From JBMYRH01 sp049602155 (lineage in GTDB: Bacteria > Myxococcota_A > UBA9042 > PHBI01 > JBMYRH01), in NCBI GenBank assembly GCA_049602155.1, contig JBMYRH010000022.1, positions 1 to 64,000 of the forward strand: 64,000 nucleotides of DNA. The letters run 5' to 3'. Under the pieces are notes generated by a model. It ran no database searches and had not been told where the DNA came from. It worked only from the letters and a program-made list of their open reading frames with translations. Position 1 is the stretch's first letter. Each line of letters opens with the position of its first letter. Positions 44,573 to 54,800 of this stretch are shown piece by piece. The position numbers and the translations under genes were made by a program.

Positions 44573-46186
44573 TTAAGGGATAGGGACCGGGAAGTCGGCG
44601 ACGTCAACCGTCGTCCCAAGCAACGTCGTGCAGCCCTCGACGGAGGGGTCATCCATGCAGCTCGGGTCGTTGATGAGGGAGACCGTGTAGGGATCCTCTG
44701 TGCCGTTCGAGGAGGTCCCGTACTCGTAGACTCGGACGACAAGCCCGCTGACGATCGCCACGTCACCAAAGTCACCAGCGAGCCAGCCGCCTTGCAACGA
44801 GACCCACTGATCGAGCTCACAACCACACGGGCCCACGGCCTCGAACGGGTTGATGAAGTCATTGGTGCAGCCCCCCTCGGTGCCGATCTGCGCGCTGGCG
44901 TTCTGGAACCAAGCGACTGTCTCACAGCTGTTGGGGTTGTCTGTCGCACAGCTCAAGAGCTCCACTGCGCTGATGTCGGCCCCCGAAGAATTGTAATCAG
45001 GGTTGCAGACGCCATCCCAGCTGTCCTCGATCAACACACCGTAGAACACGAGCTCGTTCACACAGTCATCGGGGCATGTCTCGAACGCCTCATCAGCACC
45101 ACACGTGCCATCGCCGCAGAAGGGCGCAAAGCACCCAGCGTCAATGCCACACACCAGCAAGTTCTCGAGGGGTGGCTGGAAGGTCGGGGAGGTCGTCTCG
45201 ATGCATGCATCGGCGCAAGCGGCGTCGTCTTCACAAGCCGACATGCAATCCAACGCATCCGCGCACTCCTCAAAGTCCTGGCAGTTGCCTACATCGCAAT
45301 TGTTCACCAAGCATTCCTCTGGGCCGGGTGGTGGCCCGAAGCACCCCGCCGCCAAGCCACAGAGCGTCGTCTCCTGAAGCATCTCCTCTGCGCCAAACGG
45401 TGCATCCGCCGTGCATTCTTGGACACACTCAAGGTTTCCGCACGCGGACATGCAGTCGATCATCGCCACGCACCCGGGGTTGTCCAAGCAGGTCCCTAGG
45501 TCGCAATTGTCCTTCAGGCAGTCGGGATCAGGGGCAGCGCAGTCTTCGGGGCATGCCACTGAGTCTTCGCCGGCGTCACAGACGAAGTCACCACAGATCG
45601 GCTCGGGCTCGGGCTCGGGCTCGGGCTCCGGGCCGGTCCCAAGTCCAAAGCAGCCACCGAAGGCCGCGCACGTGATCAAGCCCTGTAATACGACCCCGTC
45701 CTCATCATTGGCGTCCGCAATGCAGTCCGTCGCGCAGCCCGACTCCTCGCACGCTGCGATGCAGTTCATCTGTGGCGGACACGTCTCCGAAGCCAGGCAG
45801 TCATCGACGCCCTCCTGGCACGTGGCGTTCCACGCGGTGATGCAGTCGACGAACGGGTTGCCCGGGTCATCACCTCCAGGCGCAGTGTCCCCCTCAATGG
45901 ACTCGTCCGCGTCATCATCCGGGCCCACAGCGTCGGTCATCTCGGCGTCAACAGCTGCCTCATCAGCGTCCCCCTCAGAGGTCGCGTCGTTCATCGACTC
46001 CGCTGGCTCGTCGCCATCCGGCGTCAGCGCCGCTGGATCGACTCCCGATGAGTTGTCCTCATCGCTTGACTGAGTCACCTCATTCGCTTCTCCAGTGTCA
46101 CCCTCTATCCCGCTTCCGCAAGCACCTGCTGTGCTTAGAAACGTCGCGACAAGGGTTATCGTCAGTGCGCGCTGCACAGGGACCAT
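44573..46186 (-). CDS. Cys-rich lipoprotein with triplicated Cys module
   Basis: 537 residues; GGGAGAG before the ATG. The signal peptide ends AGAC (Cys23). An ~85-residue acidic linker follows, then three copies of a Cys module of about 60 residues (starting near CITAWNATC, CDLGTC and CDVGNC), each ending LxxLxxCGxxAGC(F). Two CGDxxCxxxEDxxxCPxDC modules (CGDFVCDAGED and CGDGTCGADEA) and a PEPEPEPEPE hinge separate them. The C-terminal ~150 residues form a beta-rich domain with paired cysteines. The triplicated module is the same one seen twice in the gene at 23642-24855. Function unknown; clearly exported and disulfide-rich. Confidence 0.83.
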   Translation of the reverse strand: MVPVQRALTITLVATFLSTAGACGSGIEGDTGEANEVTQSSDEDNSSGVDPAALTPDGDEPAESMNDATSEGDADEAAVDAEMTDAVGPDDDADESIEGDTAPGGDDPGNPFVDCITAWNATCQEGVDDCLASETCPPQMNCIAACEESGCATDCIADANDEDGVVLQGLITCAAFGGCFGLGTGPEPEPEPEPEPICGDFVCDAGEDSVACPEDCAAPDPDCLKDNCDLGTCLDNPGCVAMIDCMSACGNLECVQECTADAPFGAEEMLQETTLCGLAAGCFGPPPGPEECLVNNCDVGNCQDFEECADALDCMSACEDDAACADACIETTSPTFQPPLENLLVCGIDAGCFAPFCGDGTCGADEAFETCPDDCVNELVFYGVLIEDSWDGVCNPDYNSSGADISAVELLSCATDNPNSCETVAWFQNASAQIGTEGGCTNDFINPFEAVGPCGCELDQWVSLQGGWLAGDFGDVAIVSGLVVRVYEYGTSSNGTEDPYTVSLINDPSCMDDPSVEGCTTLLGTTVDVADFPVPIP

Positions 46187-46425
46187 TGAACTCTCCCAGA
46201 TGGTCGAAAAATATCAGACGTACTTTCAACCATACACCCATTCACGCGGATATGACATCTCCCCTCCGGGCCTGACTTTCTGGGCCGTTTTAACGTCTCT
46301 TTGCCCAACTCCGAGACAATGCAACGCAGCCAACATGACGGTGACCGCTCCCCTGGAGCGCGCCCCAAACACGGGGTTGGAAACCTGAGGTCGCCAGCCC
46401 ATCCACGTGTGCACGGGTACCGCCT

Positions 46426-47403
46426 CTATTCGAGGCAGGGCACCACCTTCCAAGGGGTTGCTAAGTTGGTGCAGTTGCCCTCTTGTCCTGTGCGCCCGAT
46501 CGGGCTCACCTCACCAGTGAGCGTGTCTGTCTCAAGTAAGATCGCAGCGCTGGAGCACGCGCAGAGCACGCCGTTATCAAGGTGTATCTCGATGCCGACC
46601 GTCCCAAAAGGCTGAGAGAGCGGCGCGATGAGGCTCGCGGCGCCTGTCCCAGGGTCAATCTCATAGAGCGAGTCGGTTGGGGCGTTGATGGCGTAGACCG
46701 TCTGCTCATCCTCGGACCAGGTGGCCCCAGTAGAGCCGAAGTTCACCCCGAGCCGCCCAGCGGATTGGGCGACGCCGACGCGCGTAGAGATTGTGATGAA
46801 TTCATCTTCGGTGCTCGCGACCCCAAAGAGGTTGAGCCCCTGATCCGAGGTGATGCCGTTGACCCCGCTGTAGCCGCCGTAGCTCGCCACCGGGGTGACC
46901 TGACACGTGCAGGGGTCGATGACGTCGAGCGCAATGCCACCCCGAGACGCGAGGCGTACATTATCGCGACTGAAGGTCAGTGATGGGTAGCCTGTAAGGG
47001 TGTTGAGTTGGCAGACATCCGTCCCAGCCACCGTCTCGACGTCGATCTTCTCAAGGGTGTGGGTCGTGTTGTTGATGCTCAATAAACACAGCGGCGCCGG
47101 TGGTGAGACCTCGGCGTCTGGCACGCTCGCGTCCTCTTCGTCGCCTGCTGAGGTGTCAAGCGCATCAGGAGACGCCGCGCTGTCCGTCACCACATCAACA
47201 CCGACCGTGTCCATACCGTCTGACGGCTGTGTCGCATCTTCAGTGACATCGCTCAGTCCCCGGGCATCTCCTACGTCAGGGTCCGATTGAGCGTCCAGCG
47301 TGGAGGTCGCGTCACCCTGAGGTGGGGCACCCGAGGTCGACGTATCATTGCAGCCACAATGCAAGCCGACTGCCGCGAGCCGGACCATCCACGCCTTCGT
47401 CAT
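46426..47403 (-). CDS. Secreted beta-propeller-like protein
   Basis: 325 residues from the ATG at 47403 (TTGGAG just upstream). The N-terminus MTKAWMVRLAAVGLHCGC is a signal peptide with a Cys pair and an imperfect lipobox, so lipidation is uncertain. A ~85-residue Asp/Ser/Thr-rich linker follows. The rest has regularly spaced strands of the type LCLLSINNTTHTLEKID, ALDVIDPCTCQVTPVASYGG and LYEIDPGTGAASLIAPL, the (I/V)DPxTGxxxx(V/I) pattern of NHL/DUF4394-like propellers. Cysteines pair within blades (CTCQV, CACSS). No enzymatic motif; ligand unknown. Confidence 0.72.
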   Translation of the reverse strand: MTKAWMVRLAAVGLHCGCNDTSTSGAPPQGDATSTLDAQSDPDVGDARGLSDVTEDATQPSDGMDTVGVDVVTDSAASPDALDTSAGDEEDASVPDAEVSPPAPLCLLSINNTTHTLEKIDVETVAGTDVCQLNTLTGYPSLTFSRDNVRLASRGGIALDVIDPCTCQVTPVASYGGYSGVNGITSDQGLNLFGVASTEDEFITISTRVGVAQSAGRLGVNFGSTGATWSEDEQTVYAINAPTDSLYEIDPGTGAASLIAPLSQPFGTVGIEIHLDNGVLCACSSAAILLETDTLTGEVSPIGRTGQEGNCTNLATPWKVVPCLE

Positions 47404-47564
47404 TCGCTCCAAGGCCCCCAACGACACGCTCAGCAACCCGGGTATCGCCATTCGGCCTCGACCCACAGACAACTCGCCATCGGGGCACCTGCACACTCTG
47501 GCGCCTTTGGGCCCGACATCGACGACTCTGCTCGGTGATTGCGCTCGAGTTCCCCTCGAACAGT

Positions 47565-48902
47565 CTACTCGACGTCGACGGCCTCAAGCGTGACGTGACT
47601 GGCCTGCCCTTTCACCACCCCGATCAAGTTGTAGAGCCTCGTCTTCCCGCTCGGGAGAGGAGGCGAAAGGGAGCCGATGACGAAGCGCTCTGTCGTCCCC
47701 AGCGTGGTACCTGAGGCGCCCGACCATGTGGCGCGGACCTTGAGTTGTTTGAGTGCGGGACCTTGGTTCTCAACTTCGAGCACAGCCTTGTGGAAGTGCT
47801 TGCCCTTATCTGCTCCAAACTCAAAGGGGCTGCTCCCTGCCCGAAACTCGCGCTGACGTACGACGAGCGCGAAGGCCCCTTGGTTGATCCGCCAGCTGAA
47901 GGGCACCACCTTCGAGCTTGGATAGGTTGCCTTGGGCTGAGTGATGATGTCGTTCACCGTGATCGTGAGCGTGTGAGGCTGTGCTGCGCTCGATGAGGCT
48001 TCTTTGTCGAAGACGAGGTGACTCCACGCGAGCACATCGCCAGGTCGATGGGGCGGGCCATCAGAGCCGAGGACCTTCTTGATGGTTGACGCCAATACAG
48101 CTCCATCCTTGGCCACGAGGTCGAGCTGCAAATCCAGGCGCTCAAGCACCCGCTCAGAGTCATTGACGAGCTCTGCGTGGAGCTTGTAGCTCAGCGAGCC
48201 ACCCGCGTAGCGTTGAAAGCGACTCCGAGTCGCTTCGAAGTTGAAGCCGTTGAGCTTCCCGCCCCCGTCGAAGGTGACCTCGACCTCCCCCGATATCTCC
48301 CCTGGAGAGGCCGTCACCGGTGGGTTGGGGCGGGGCGTCACGACCGCAGAGGCAGTCGATTCTTCCGCCTGACTCGGAGGTGGAGGGTTCGGAGTCGGGG
48401 CAACCTTGAAGAGCGCAAAGGAGGCGCCCACTGCGCTCAGCAGGAGAGCGACAGCGACGAAGCGCCCCGCAGGGCGCCGCCAAAGTGGCACACCCCGCTC
48501 AAGGCGCTCAAGGAGCGCATAGGAGGCATGATCGTCGGGGTGCTCTTCGATCACGCGCAACGCCAGGGTGCGCGCGAGGTCCGCGTCCGACCTATCGCCC
48601 GAGCTCTCCCAGCGCCTGACCAGCGCGTCGGCCAACCCGCGCCGAGTTGGGACATCAAAGGGCCGCAACGCCGCCGCAGCGCCGAACTCCCTCACAGCGT
48701 CGTCATGAAGCGCGTGCTCTAGGTGAAGTCGACCACGGGTCACGTGGGCCTCGGCGGCGGACTCGGCCGCTTGAATCTCATCATCACTCACGCCGAGCTC
48801 GCGCGCGATCGCCTGGAGTTCGGCCTGGTCGACATCCTCAGCCCGTTCGCTCTGCACCACGTCGAGGTAGCGCTCAATGATTCGCTGGGTCTCGTCTTTC
48901 AT
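47565..48902 (-). CDS. TPR-containing single-pass membrane protein
   Basis: 445 residues from the ATG at 48902 (GAGGAG 6 nt upstream). Residues 1-125 are helical and cytoplasmic: a DnaJ-like or SHOCT-like start (RYLDVVQSERAEDVDQAELQAIA in part) and TPR-type pairs (HLEHALHDDAVREFGAAAAL, DADLARTLALRVIEEHP). A hydrophobic helix lies at about 143-162. A Pro/Ala/Ser linker leads to a ~250-residue periplasmic part with two beta-sandwich-like domains (GEVEVTFDGGGKLNGFNF and VVPFSWRINQGAFALVV). It probably links a cytoplasmic helical module to an envelope domain; pathway unknown. Confidence 0.7.
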   Translation of the reverse strand: MKDETQRIIERYLDVVQSERAEDVDQAELQAIARELGVSDDEIQAAESAAEAHVTRGRLHLEHALHDDAVREFGAAAALRPFDVPTRRGLADALVRRWESSGDRSDADLARTLALRVIEEHPDDHASYALLERLERGVPLWRRPAGRFVAVALLLSAVGASFALFKVAPTPNPPPPSQAEESTASAVVTPRPNPPVTASPGEISGEVEVTFDGGGKLNGFNFEATRSRFQRYAGGSLSYKLHAELVNDSERVLERLDLQLDLVAKDGAVLASTIKKVLGSDGPPHRPGDVLAWSHLVFDKEASSSAAQPHTLTITVNDIITQPKATYPSSKVVPFSWRINQGAFALVVRQREFRAGSSPFEFGADKGKHFHKAVLEVENQGPALKQLKVRATWSGASGTTLGTTERFVIGSLSPPLPSGKTRLYNLIGVVKGQASHVTLEAVDVE

Positions 48903-49189
48903 GTGTCTCCTCAAAGACCACAATACAACAGCTGCGTGAGGAGTGGTGAGGGCATTGATGCCCGCGGCGACCTCCGGCCAGGCCCCTTTTCTTCTGGGCG
49001 TACCCAGGGATGACAGGCCCGTCATCATCCACCTGACTCAGCCGAAGAGCGCACGGAGACCGGTGAGACACGACGCGCCCTCATCGGGCCCTCAGTAGTC
49101 GGAACCTTGAAGTTCGCAGCACGCGAGCGTGGCTCCTCCAAAGTCGATTATTCTTGGATGAGCGCACCCCGGCGCTTACGGTCAGGCCC

Positions 49190-50143
49190 ATGCTCGCTCA
49201 GAACGCCATCACTTTGCAGCACCGCCGGCTGGTAGAGGACCTCTACCTGCTCATCCAGACCTTGGATCCAGCGACCTTCAAGGCGGAGATGACCTTTGCG
49301 GCCGAGGAGATGATCGCCGAGCTCAAAGCCGAGCTCGCGGAGCTGCTTGAGAGAGCAGACGCCTCGCCGAGCGTTCAGGAACAACTTCAAGCCCTGAAGC
49401 AAGCCTTTGAGGAGCTCAAGCCGACCCTGAACTTTGAGTCACGCGACGAGTGGCGTGCCGTCTTCAAGCGCCTCCAGGACGCCTACGAGAAGATGGCCGT
49501 CCAACTGCGGAGTCAGGACGTCGACCTTCCGGTCCTGCGGCAGACCAACTACAAGCGCAGCCTCGTACATGCGCTCAACGGCGTCTGGACGCTCATCATT
49601 GTACAGCACGGCTTTGGGATCGTGGGCAACGCGATCTTCGTGACCATCATGCTCTCCATGGCTGTCACCATGGAGGTCGGCCGCAAAGTCAGCACGCGCT
49701 GGAACGACACCCTGATGAGGGTGTTTGACCCCATTGCTCACCCTCACGAAGTGTACAAGATCAACTCAGCAACCTGGTACCTCTTCTCCCTGCTGATCCT
49801 GGCCTACACCATGGCCCCAGTGGCACAGGCGCTAGGCGTGGTGGTGCTCGGGCTGGCCGATCCGGCCGCGGGCTTCGCAGGGCGGCGCTTTGGCCGTCGA
49901 AAGCTGATTGGCAATAAGTCCTTCGTCGGCACAGGCGCCTTTATCGCGACTGGGTTCGCCGTCTCGATGCTCGTGTTGGGCCACTACTACGCCGAGTACA
50001 GCCTCAACATGATGCTGCTCTTGTCCGGTGTCGCGGCGCTCTCCGGCGCCTTGGGTGAACTCTTCACCCTGAAGACCGACGACAACTTCACCATCCCGAT
50101 CGCCGTGGCAGTCTCCGTCAGCGCGCTACTCGCCAGCGTCTAA
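49190..50143 (+). CDS. Polyprenol/dolichol kinase family membrane protein
   Basis: 317 residues from the ATG at 49190; a TTG at 49154 would add 12. The first ~115 residues are a charged helical extension. Membrane helices follow from about 135. The core motif LGLADPAAGFAGRRFGRRKLIGNKSFVGTGA is the CTP-binding, cytidylyltransferase-like signature of the dolichol kinase/DGK1/VTE5 family, quoted in parts LADPAAGFAGRRFG and GNKSFVGTGA. It likely phosphorylates a polyprenol, phytol or diacylglycerol with CTP in the inner membrane. The N-terminal extension is unusual for the family and may regulate it. It is followed by a hairpin. Confidence 0.8.
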   Translation: MLAQNAITLQHRRLVEDLYLLIQTLDPATFKAEMTFAAEEMIAELKAELAELLERADASPSVQEQLQALKQAFEELKPTLNFESRDEWRAVFKRLQDAYEKMAVQLRSQDVDLPVLRQTNYKRSLVHALNGVWTLIIVQHGFGIVGNAIFVTIMLSMAVTMEVGRKVSTRWNDTLMRVFDPIAHPHEVYKINSATWYLFSLLILAYTMAPVAQALGVVVLGLADPAAGFAGRRFGRRKLIGNKSFVGTGAFIATGFAVSMLVLGHYYAEYSLNMMLLLSGVAALSGALGELFTLKTDDNFTIPIAVAVSVSALLASV

Positions 50144-50152
50144 AGCATGCAA

Positions 50153-50178
50153 CCTCACCTTCGAGCACCGAGGTGAGG
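50153..50178. terminator. Hairpin after the polyprenol kinase gene
   Basis: CCTCACCT, 10-nt loop, AGGTGAGG: a perfect 8-bp stem 9 nt after the stop. No U-tract. Confidence 0.55.
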
Positions 50179-50272
50179 CCAGCCCAAGACACGCGGCCCA
50201 ACAAGGCTCACGGCGATGCTCGGAGGCGTCTCCAGATCCTTGCTGGCCGCTACACCCAGCCCAGGGTCCGGA

Positions 50273-50296
50273 CCTCAGGGCCCGGAGACCCTGAGG
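50273..50296. terminator. Hairpin downstream of the convergent small Cys-rich gene
   Basis: CCTCAGGG, 8-nt loop, CCCTGAGG: a perfect 8-bp stem 33 nt beyond the stop of the minus-strand gene. Together with the hairpin at 50153 it separates two convergent genes. Confidence 0.5.
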
Positions 50297-50329
50297 CGAG
50301 ACCGACTGAGGTGCACCCTTGCACAGGAC

Positions 50330-50686
50330 CTAGTTGAAGCAGGTCTTCTTTGAGCTGCTGCACTTGCTCGTGGAGCCCGTGATCTTGCAACCCTTCTTCG
50401 TGCAATCGCTGCGCTCGCCGTAGCAGTGCATGTCACCACCACCACAACTGCCCTTGCTGTCTCCGCTGCACTTCCAGCAGCGAACTTCTTGCGCACCGTT
50501 GTCGATCTCCGTCGCGGTGTGGGCATTCTCTACAGACCCTTCGTCGGGGGCGGCTACGGCCGTTGCCTCAGCGTCGGCGACCACCTGCGCTTGGGGCTCC
50601 GCCACCGCGTCGGGTGACGCTGCATACGCAGCAGCGACAAAGGCAAAGGACGCGAAGAGGACCATCATCGTGTTCTTGAGCTTCAT
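50330..50686 (-). CDS. Small secreted Cys-rich protein
   Basis: 118 residues; GGAGG about 9 nt before the ATG. The signal peptide MKLKNTMMVLFASFAFVAAAYA is probably cleaved by signal peptidase I. An Ala/Glu/Val linker of ~45 residues follows. The last ~50 residues contain eight cysteines: EVRCWKCSG, GSCGG, MHCYG, SDCTKKGCKI, SKCSS, KTCFN. The spacing suggests a compact disulfide knot or metal-binding module. The short, basic Cys-rich domain could be a toxin-like, antimicrobial or structural protein; sequence alone does not decide. Its neighbours are unrelated. Confidence 0.7.
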   Translation of the reverse strand: MKLKNTMMVLFASFAFVAAAYAASPDAVAEPQAQVVADAEATAVAAPDEGSVENAHTATEIDNGAQEVRCWKCSGDSKGSCGGGDMHCYGERSDCTKKGCKITGSTSKCSSSKKTCFN

Positions 50687-51068
50687 TTATCATAACCTCC
50701 AGAGGGCAGTTGCCCGATTGTAAGTAAAGAGAAGAGTACGCCCTGCCACCGAGTCACGCAATGCCACCAGATGCACGCTTGATTGCCCCCCAACCCGGGG
50801 GGTACGCATACGGTCGGGGGCCTGGAGCAGAACGTCACGGACTGAGACAAACCAGCTCTGACATGACGCCGATGAGCCAAGGCGCGGACTTCAAGAGCCT
50901 GTAACGCCCCTGGACCGGGCTCTTGAGTCTTAAACTCGGCGATGCCGTCAAGATATCCCCATGCCATGTATCGCCTGAGGTATGCTCGGTGTTTGAGACA
51001 CTGTAGATGCCTCGCGTACGACACCATCGGCCTCTCCCGCCCCCCCCGCTCAGCGATTGGTCACCCTC
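50687..51068. other. Divergent intergenic region
   Basis: 382 bases between divergent genes; no clear promoter, repeat or small gene. A C/G-rich stretch near 50785-50805 (CCCCCCAACCCGGGGGG-like) can fold weakly. Confidence 0.35.
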
Positions 51069-51551
51069 ATGAAAAGCTACCGGTTGCTCCTGATCCTCTT
51101 CATCCTCCCCTTGCTGACCGGCTGCGAAAAGAAGGAGCCACTGTCCGCCATGGAGCAAGCACGGAGCCGTCCTGGGACGTATATCGAGAACACGCGCAGG
51201 CTACCGGATGGGACCTGCGAGCAGACCCCTGGCTATGAATGCGTTGCGGGCAAGCCCTGCGATGTCCCCAAGACCAAGACAGTCGTGTGTCCCTACACGC
51301 GGTTTAGATACGCTCGAACTCCCAAGGGGCGATGCATCCTTGAGCCCCTTATGCGGTGCAAGTCGGGCACAGGGTGTTCGGTCTCCCCAGAACCCAAACC
51401 CTGCCCACCCGCGCTGACGGACACAGGCTTCATCCTACGCAACGGTGAGGTGTGTGAGCTCACCTTGGTCAAAGATGGACAGCGGACAACCGGACCAACG
51501 CCCTGCCCTGAGGACCTCCCAATGCCTATTGGCTCTCCCCCCGTGGAGTAG
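51069..51551 (+). CDS. Small Cys-rich lipoprotein
   Basis: 160 residues from the ATG at 51069; a TTG at 51057 is also in frame. Signal peptide MKSYRLLLILFILPLLTGC with lipobox LTGC (Cys19). The mature protein has at least nine further cysteines in CxxTPGYECVxxxPCDV, CPYTRFR, CILEPLMRCKSGTGC and CELT, in two related ~45-residue units (PDGTCEQTPGYEC and PKGRCILEPLMRC). A Pro-rich C-terminus ends the protein. No family recognised; probably disulfide-bonded in the envelope. Confidence 0.7.
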   Translation: MKSYRLLLILFILPLLTGCEKKEPLSAMEQARSRPGTYIENTRRLPDGTCEQTPGYECVAGKPCDVPKTKTVVCPYTRFRYARTPKGRCILEPLMRCKSGTGCSVSPEPKPCPPALTDTGFILRNGEVCELTLVKDGQRTTGPTPCPEDLPMPIGSPPVE

Positions 51552-51866
51552 GTCTCCTCTTGGCCGGACGCTCCGGGTCGGGCAGTCCGGCGAGCTTCGT
51601 CGGCTTCATCCGCCCCGTCAGCGTTCGCTGGCGTCGAAGTGGTCGGTGATGTCGCAAGCGAGCGGCGTCGTCGGGCTCAGGGGGACATCAATGTCGCCGC
51701 CTTCGAACTCTGCCTCGGCGGTCAGATGGTCTCTGCAGCTGCCGAAACCCTCGTGACAATGCTAAGGTCGGCTCGCGCGCGGCAGCGGCTCGTTGCGCGG
51801 CGCTCTGACCTCGCGAGGGCGGGCCAGTGTCGCGTCTCCCTGTACGGCCCCTCTTTTGAGCACATC
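51552..51866. other. Intergenic region
   Basis: 315 bases upstream of the giant lipoprotein gene. The frame of that gene is open upstream to 51639 but lacks a signal peptide there. No promoter is evident. Confidence 0.4.
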
Positions 51867-54800
51867 ATGGCCCCAAACGCTCCCCTGCTTCGGCGACACA
51901 GGACGGCCCTCTTCGCCCTCTTCGCCCTCGCCATGACCACTGGCTGCAGTGACGCAATGACTGAAGGCGACGGTGCGAACCTCGACGCAATGACCGCGCA
52001 GGACGCCGTAGCCACCAGCGACACCCCTACGGCAAGCGACGCGTCGGGATACGACTACGACGACGACGCACCAGAGGTGAACGACACCGGAAGAGCAGGA
52101 GACAGCCAGACACCGCTTGAGGACGCACTCCCAGACACCGAGGACACCGAGGACACCGAGGACACCGAGGAGCCTGACCTTCCCTGTGTCCCCTCCTGCA
52201 ATGGAGCGCAGTGCGGTCCCGACGGCTGCGGTGGTCTCTGCGGTCAATGTGCACCAAGTGAGGTCTGCGCAGCGGGCGACTGCGAGTCCGCCTGCGTCCC
52301 TGCCGAGGTCTGCGGCGCGGTCGGGGCAACGGTGTGCACCGAGGACGGGGGCGCCGTCCTCATCTGCGTCCAACTCACCCCGGGGTGTCTCGGGTTTACA
52401 GAGCCAGCTGCGTGCCCAGCGGGCTCGGTGTGTCAAGGCGGCCTCTGCGGCCCCCCCTGCACGCCTGATTGCGCAGGCAAGGGCTGCGGCGACGACGGCT
52501 GCGGCGGTCAATGCGGCCCGGCGTGTGACGACCTCAACCCCTGCACCGACGATGTCTGTGAGCCCGCCGGAAGCTGTGTCTTTACTCCGAACACAGCGCC
52601 CTGTGATGACGGCGACCTGTGCACCGAGGGAGATCTCTGCCAGATGGGGACATGCACCCCCGGCCCCAGCGTCAACTGTGACGACGACAACCCATGCACC
52701 ACCGAGAGCTGCGTCAGCGGAGAGGGCTGTGTCACTGTCGCCCTGAGCGACGGGACAAACTGCGTATCCGGTGACCTCTGTGTCACCAATGAGACCTGCG
52801 TAAGTGCGAACTGCCAGGGCGGCGTACCCATCTCGTGCGAAGACGACGATCCATGCACCGACGCCGGGTGCGCTCCAGAGAGCGGCTGCGTCTACCCACC
52901 TCTGTTCGAGGGGTGTGAGCCCGTCGAGGTGAGCTGTGATGATGGGCTCGACAACGACCAAGACGCTGACGTCGACTGCGCGGACAGTGACTGCCTCGCC
53001 GCCTGCTGCGCAGACGGGGTTCAGAGCGGCGAGGAGACCGGCGTGGACTGCGGCGGCGTGTGCCTGGCCTGCCCTGGTGATCCCTGCTCAGAGAGCGCCG
53101 AGTGCGCCTCAGGTTGGTGCGGTGAAGAGGGCGCCTGCGCCACCCCTAAGAGCTACTATTGGGTCGGCGGCTCAGGGCTCTGGACCGACTACGAGAACCA
53201 CTGGGCCACGACCTCCGGCGGTGATGTCTTTCACACCTCGGTCCCCACCTTCGTCGACGACGTCTTCTTTGACGAAGCCTCCTTCCCTGAGCCCGGCGCG
53301 ACGGTGACCCTCGACATGCTCATCGCCACCTGCCGCCACATGGACTGGACCGGGGCGATGGGCTCACCGACCGTGGTCGGTGACGCAGGGAAAGCGCTCA
53401 TCATCACTGGCGACTTCTCGCTCACCGAGTCCATGCAGTGGTCCTCTCAAGGCGACCTCCACTTCGAGGGCCCCGGCGGCGCAACCATCGACACTCAAGG
53501 CGTCTCGCTCGGCGCAGACAACGTCTACATCGACAACGCGGACGGCCAGTGGACGCTTGAGAGCCCGTTCGTCGGCCCCAACCTCTACCTCCACGTCATC
53601 CAAGGCACCTTCGACACCGGCGGACAAGAGCTGACCATCCGCCGCTTCATCTCCGATAACGGGAACTCCCGCACCATCCGCCTGCACGACTCGACCATCC
53701 ACCTCTGGCAGTTCTGGTTCATGTCCAACAACCAAGGTCTGAGCTTTGATGCGGGCTCCTCGACCATCCTCTGGTCGGCCTCAAACACCCTGCGCTTTGA
53801 AGGGGGCGAGGCGGCCTTTCATGTCCTGGAGGTCGACGTCTCGGCGGGAGAGGCCGAGCTTCGTGGGGACATGACCTTCACGCAAGTCACCAAGACCGGC
53901 CCGGGGGCCCTCGAGGTGACCGACGCCCTGAGCGTGACCGAGGGGGTCGATGTGCAGGCGGGCACCCTGACGCTGAGCGGACCCACGACCCTCGCCTCGC
54001 TGACCCTCGCGCCAGGCACCTTCTGGAACCTCGGCTCCGGGAAGACCCAGACTTTGGGGACGCTTGTAGCCGTGGGCGACTGCACCCAGTACGTCACGAT
54101 CCACGCGACGAGCCCAGGCTCCCCAGCGACCTTGAGCATCGCCACAGGGCAGGTCGGCGTCGTCTACGGCGCCATTCGAGACATCACCGCGGTCGGCGGC
54201 GCGGAATTTTTCGCCATCAAGACGTATGACGAGGGCGGCAACACGGGCTGGACCATCGAAGAGCCTGAGCCGCAGTCCTATTATTGGATCGGCGGCAGCG
54301 GCAACTGGAGTGATCCCAACCACTGGTCGACCGAGAGCGGCGGCGAGCCCGCCGAGTGCTTCCGCGGCAGCTCCGATAACGTCTACTTCGACGAGAACTC
54401 ATTTAGCGAGGGGAGCAGCACCGTCACCCTCGACGTCCCAGAGACGACCTGCCACCACATGGACTGGACCGGCGCGAGCTTCTCCCCGACGCTGATCGGG
54501 TTAGGCGACAATCACCTGACTGTGACCGGCAACCTCACGCTGGTCGAGGGGCTCAGCTGGAGCGCCCAAGGAGACTTGTGGTTGCGCGGTCCCGGGGACA
54601 AGACCATCACGACACACGGTGTCGACATCGGCGCCGGGGACATCCATGTCGATGGCGCAGACGGCTCATGGACCCTCGGGGATCCTTTCCACACATCAAA
54701 CGGCTACCTCTTCATCGATCGAGGGAGCTTTGACACCGCCGGCTACGAGATGACCATCCGACGCTTCATCTCCGACAACGCGAACCTCCGAAGCGTCTCG

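Noticed and set aside
51762..52961. 399-codon minus-strand open frame opposite the giant lipoprotein
   Set aside because: Antisense to the Asp/Cys-rich start of a well-supported gene; Ala/Val/Gly-rich with no motif.
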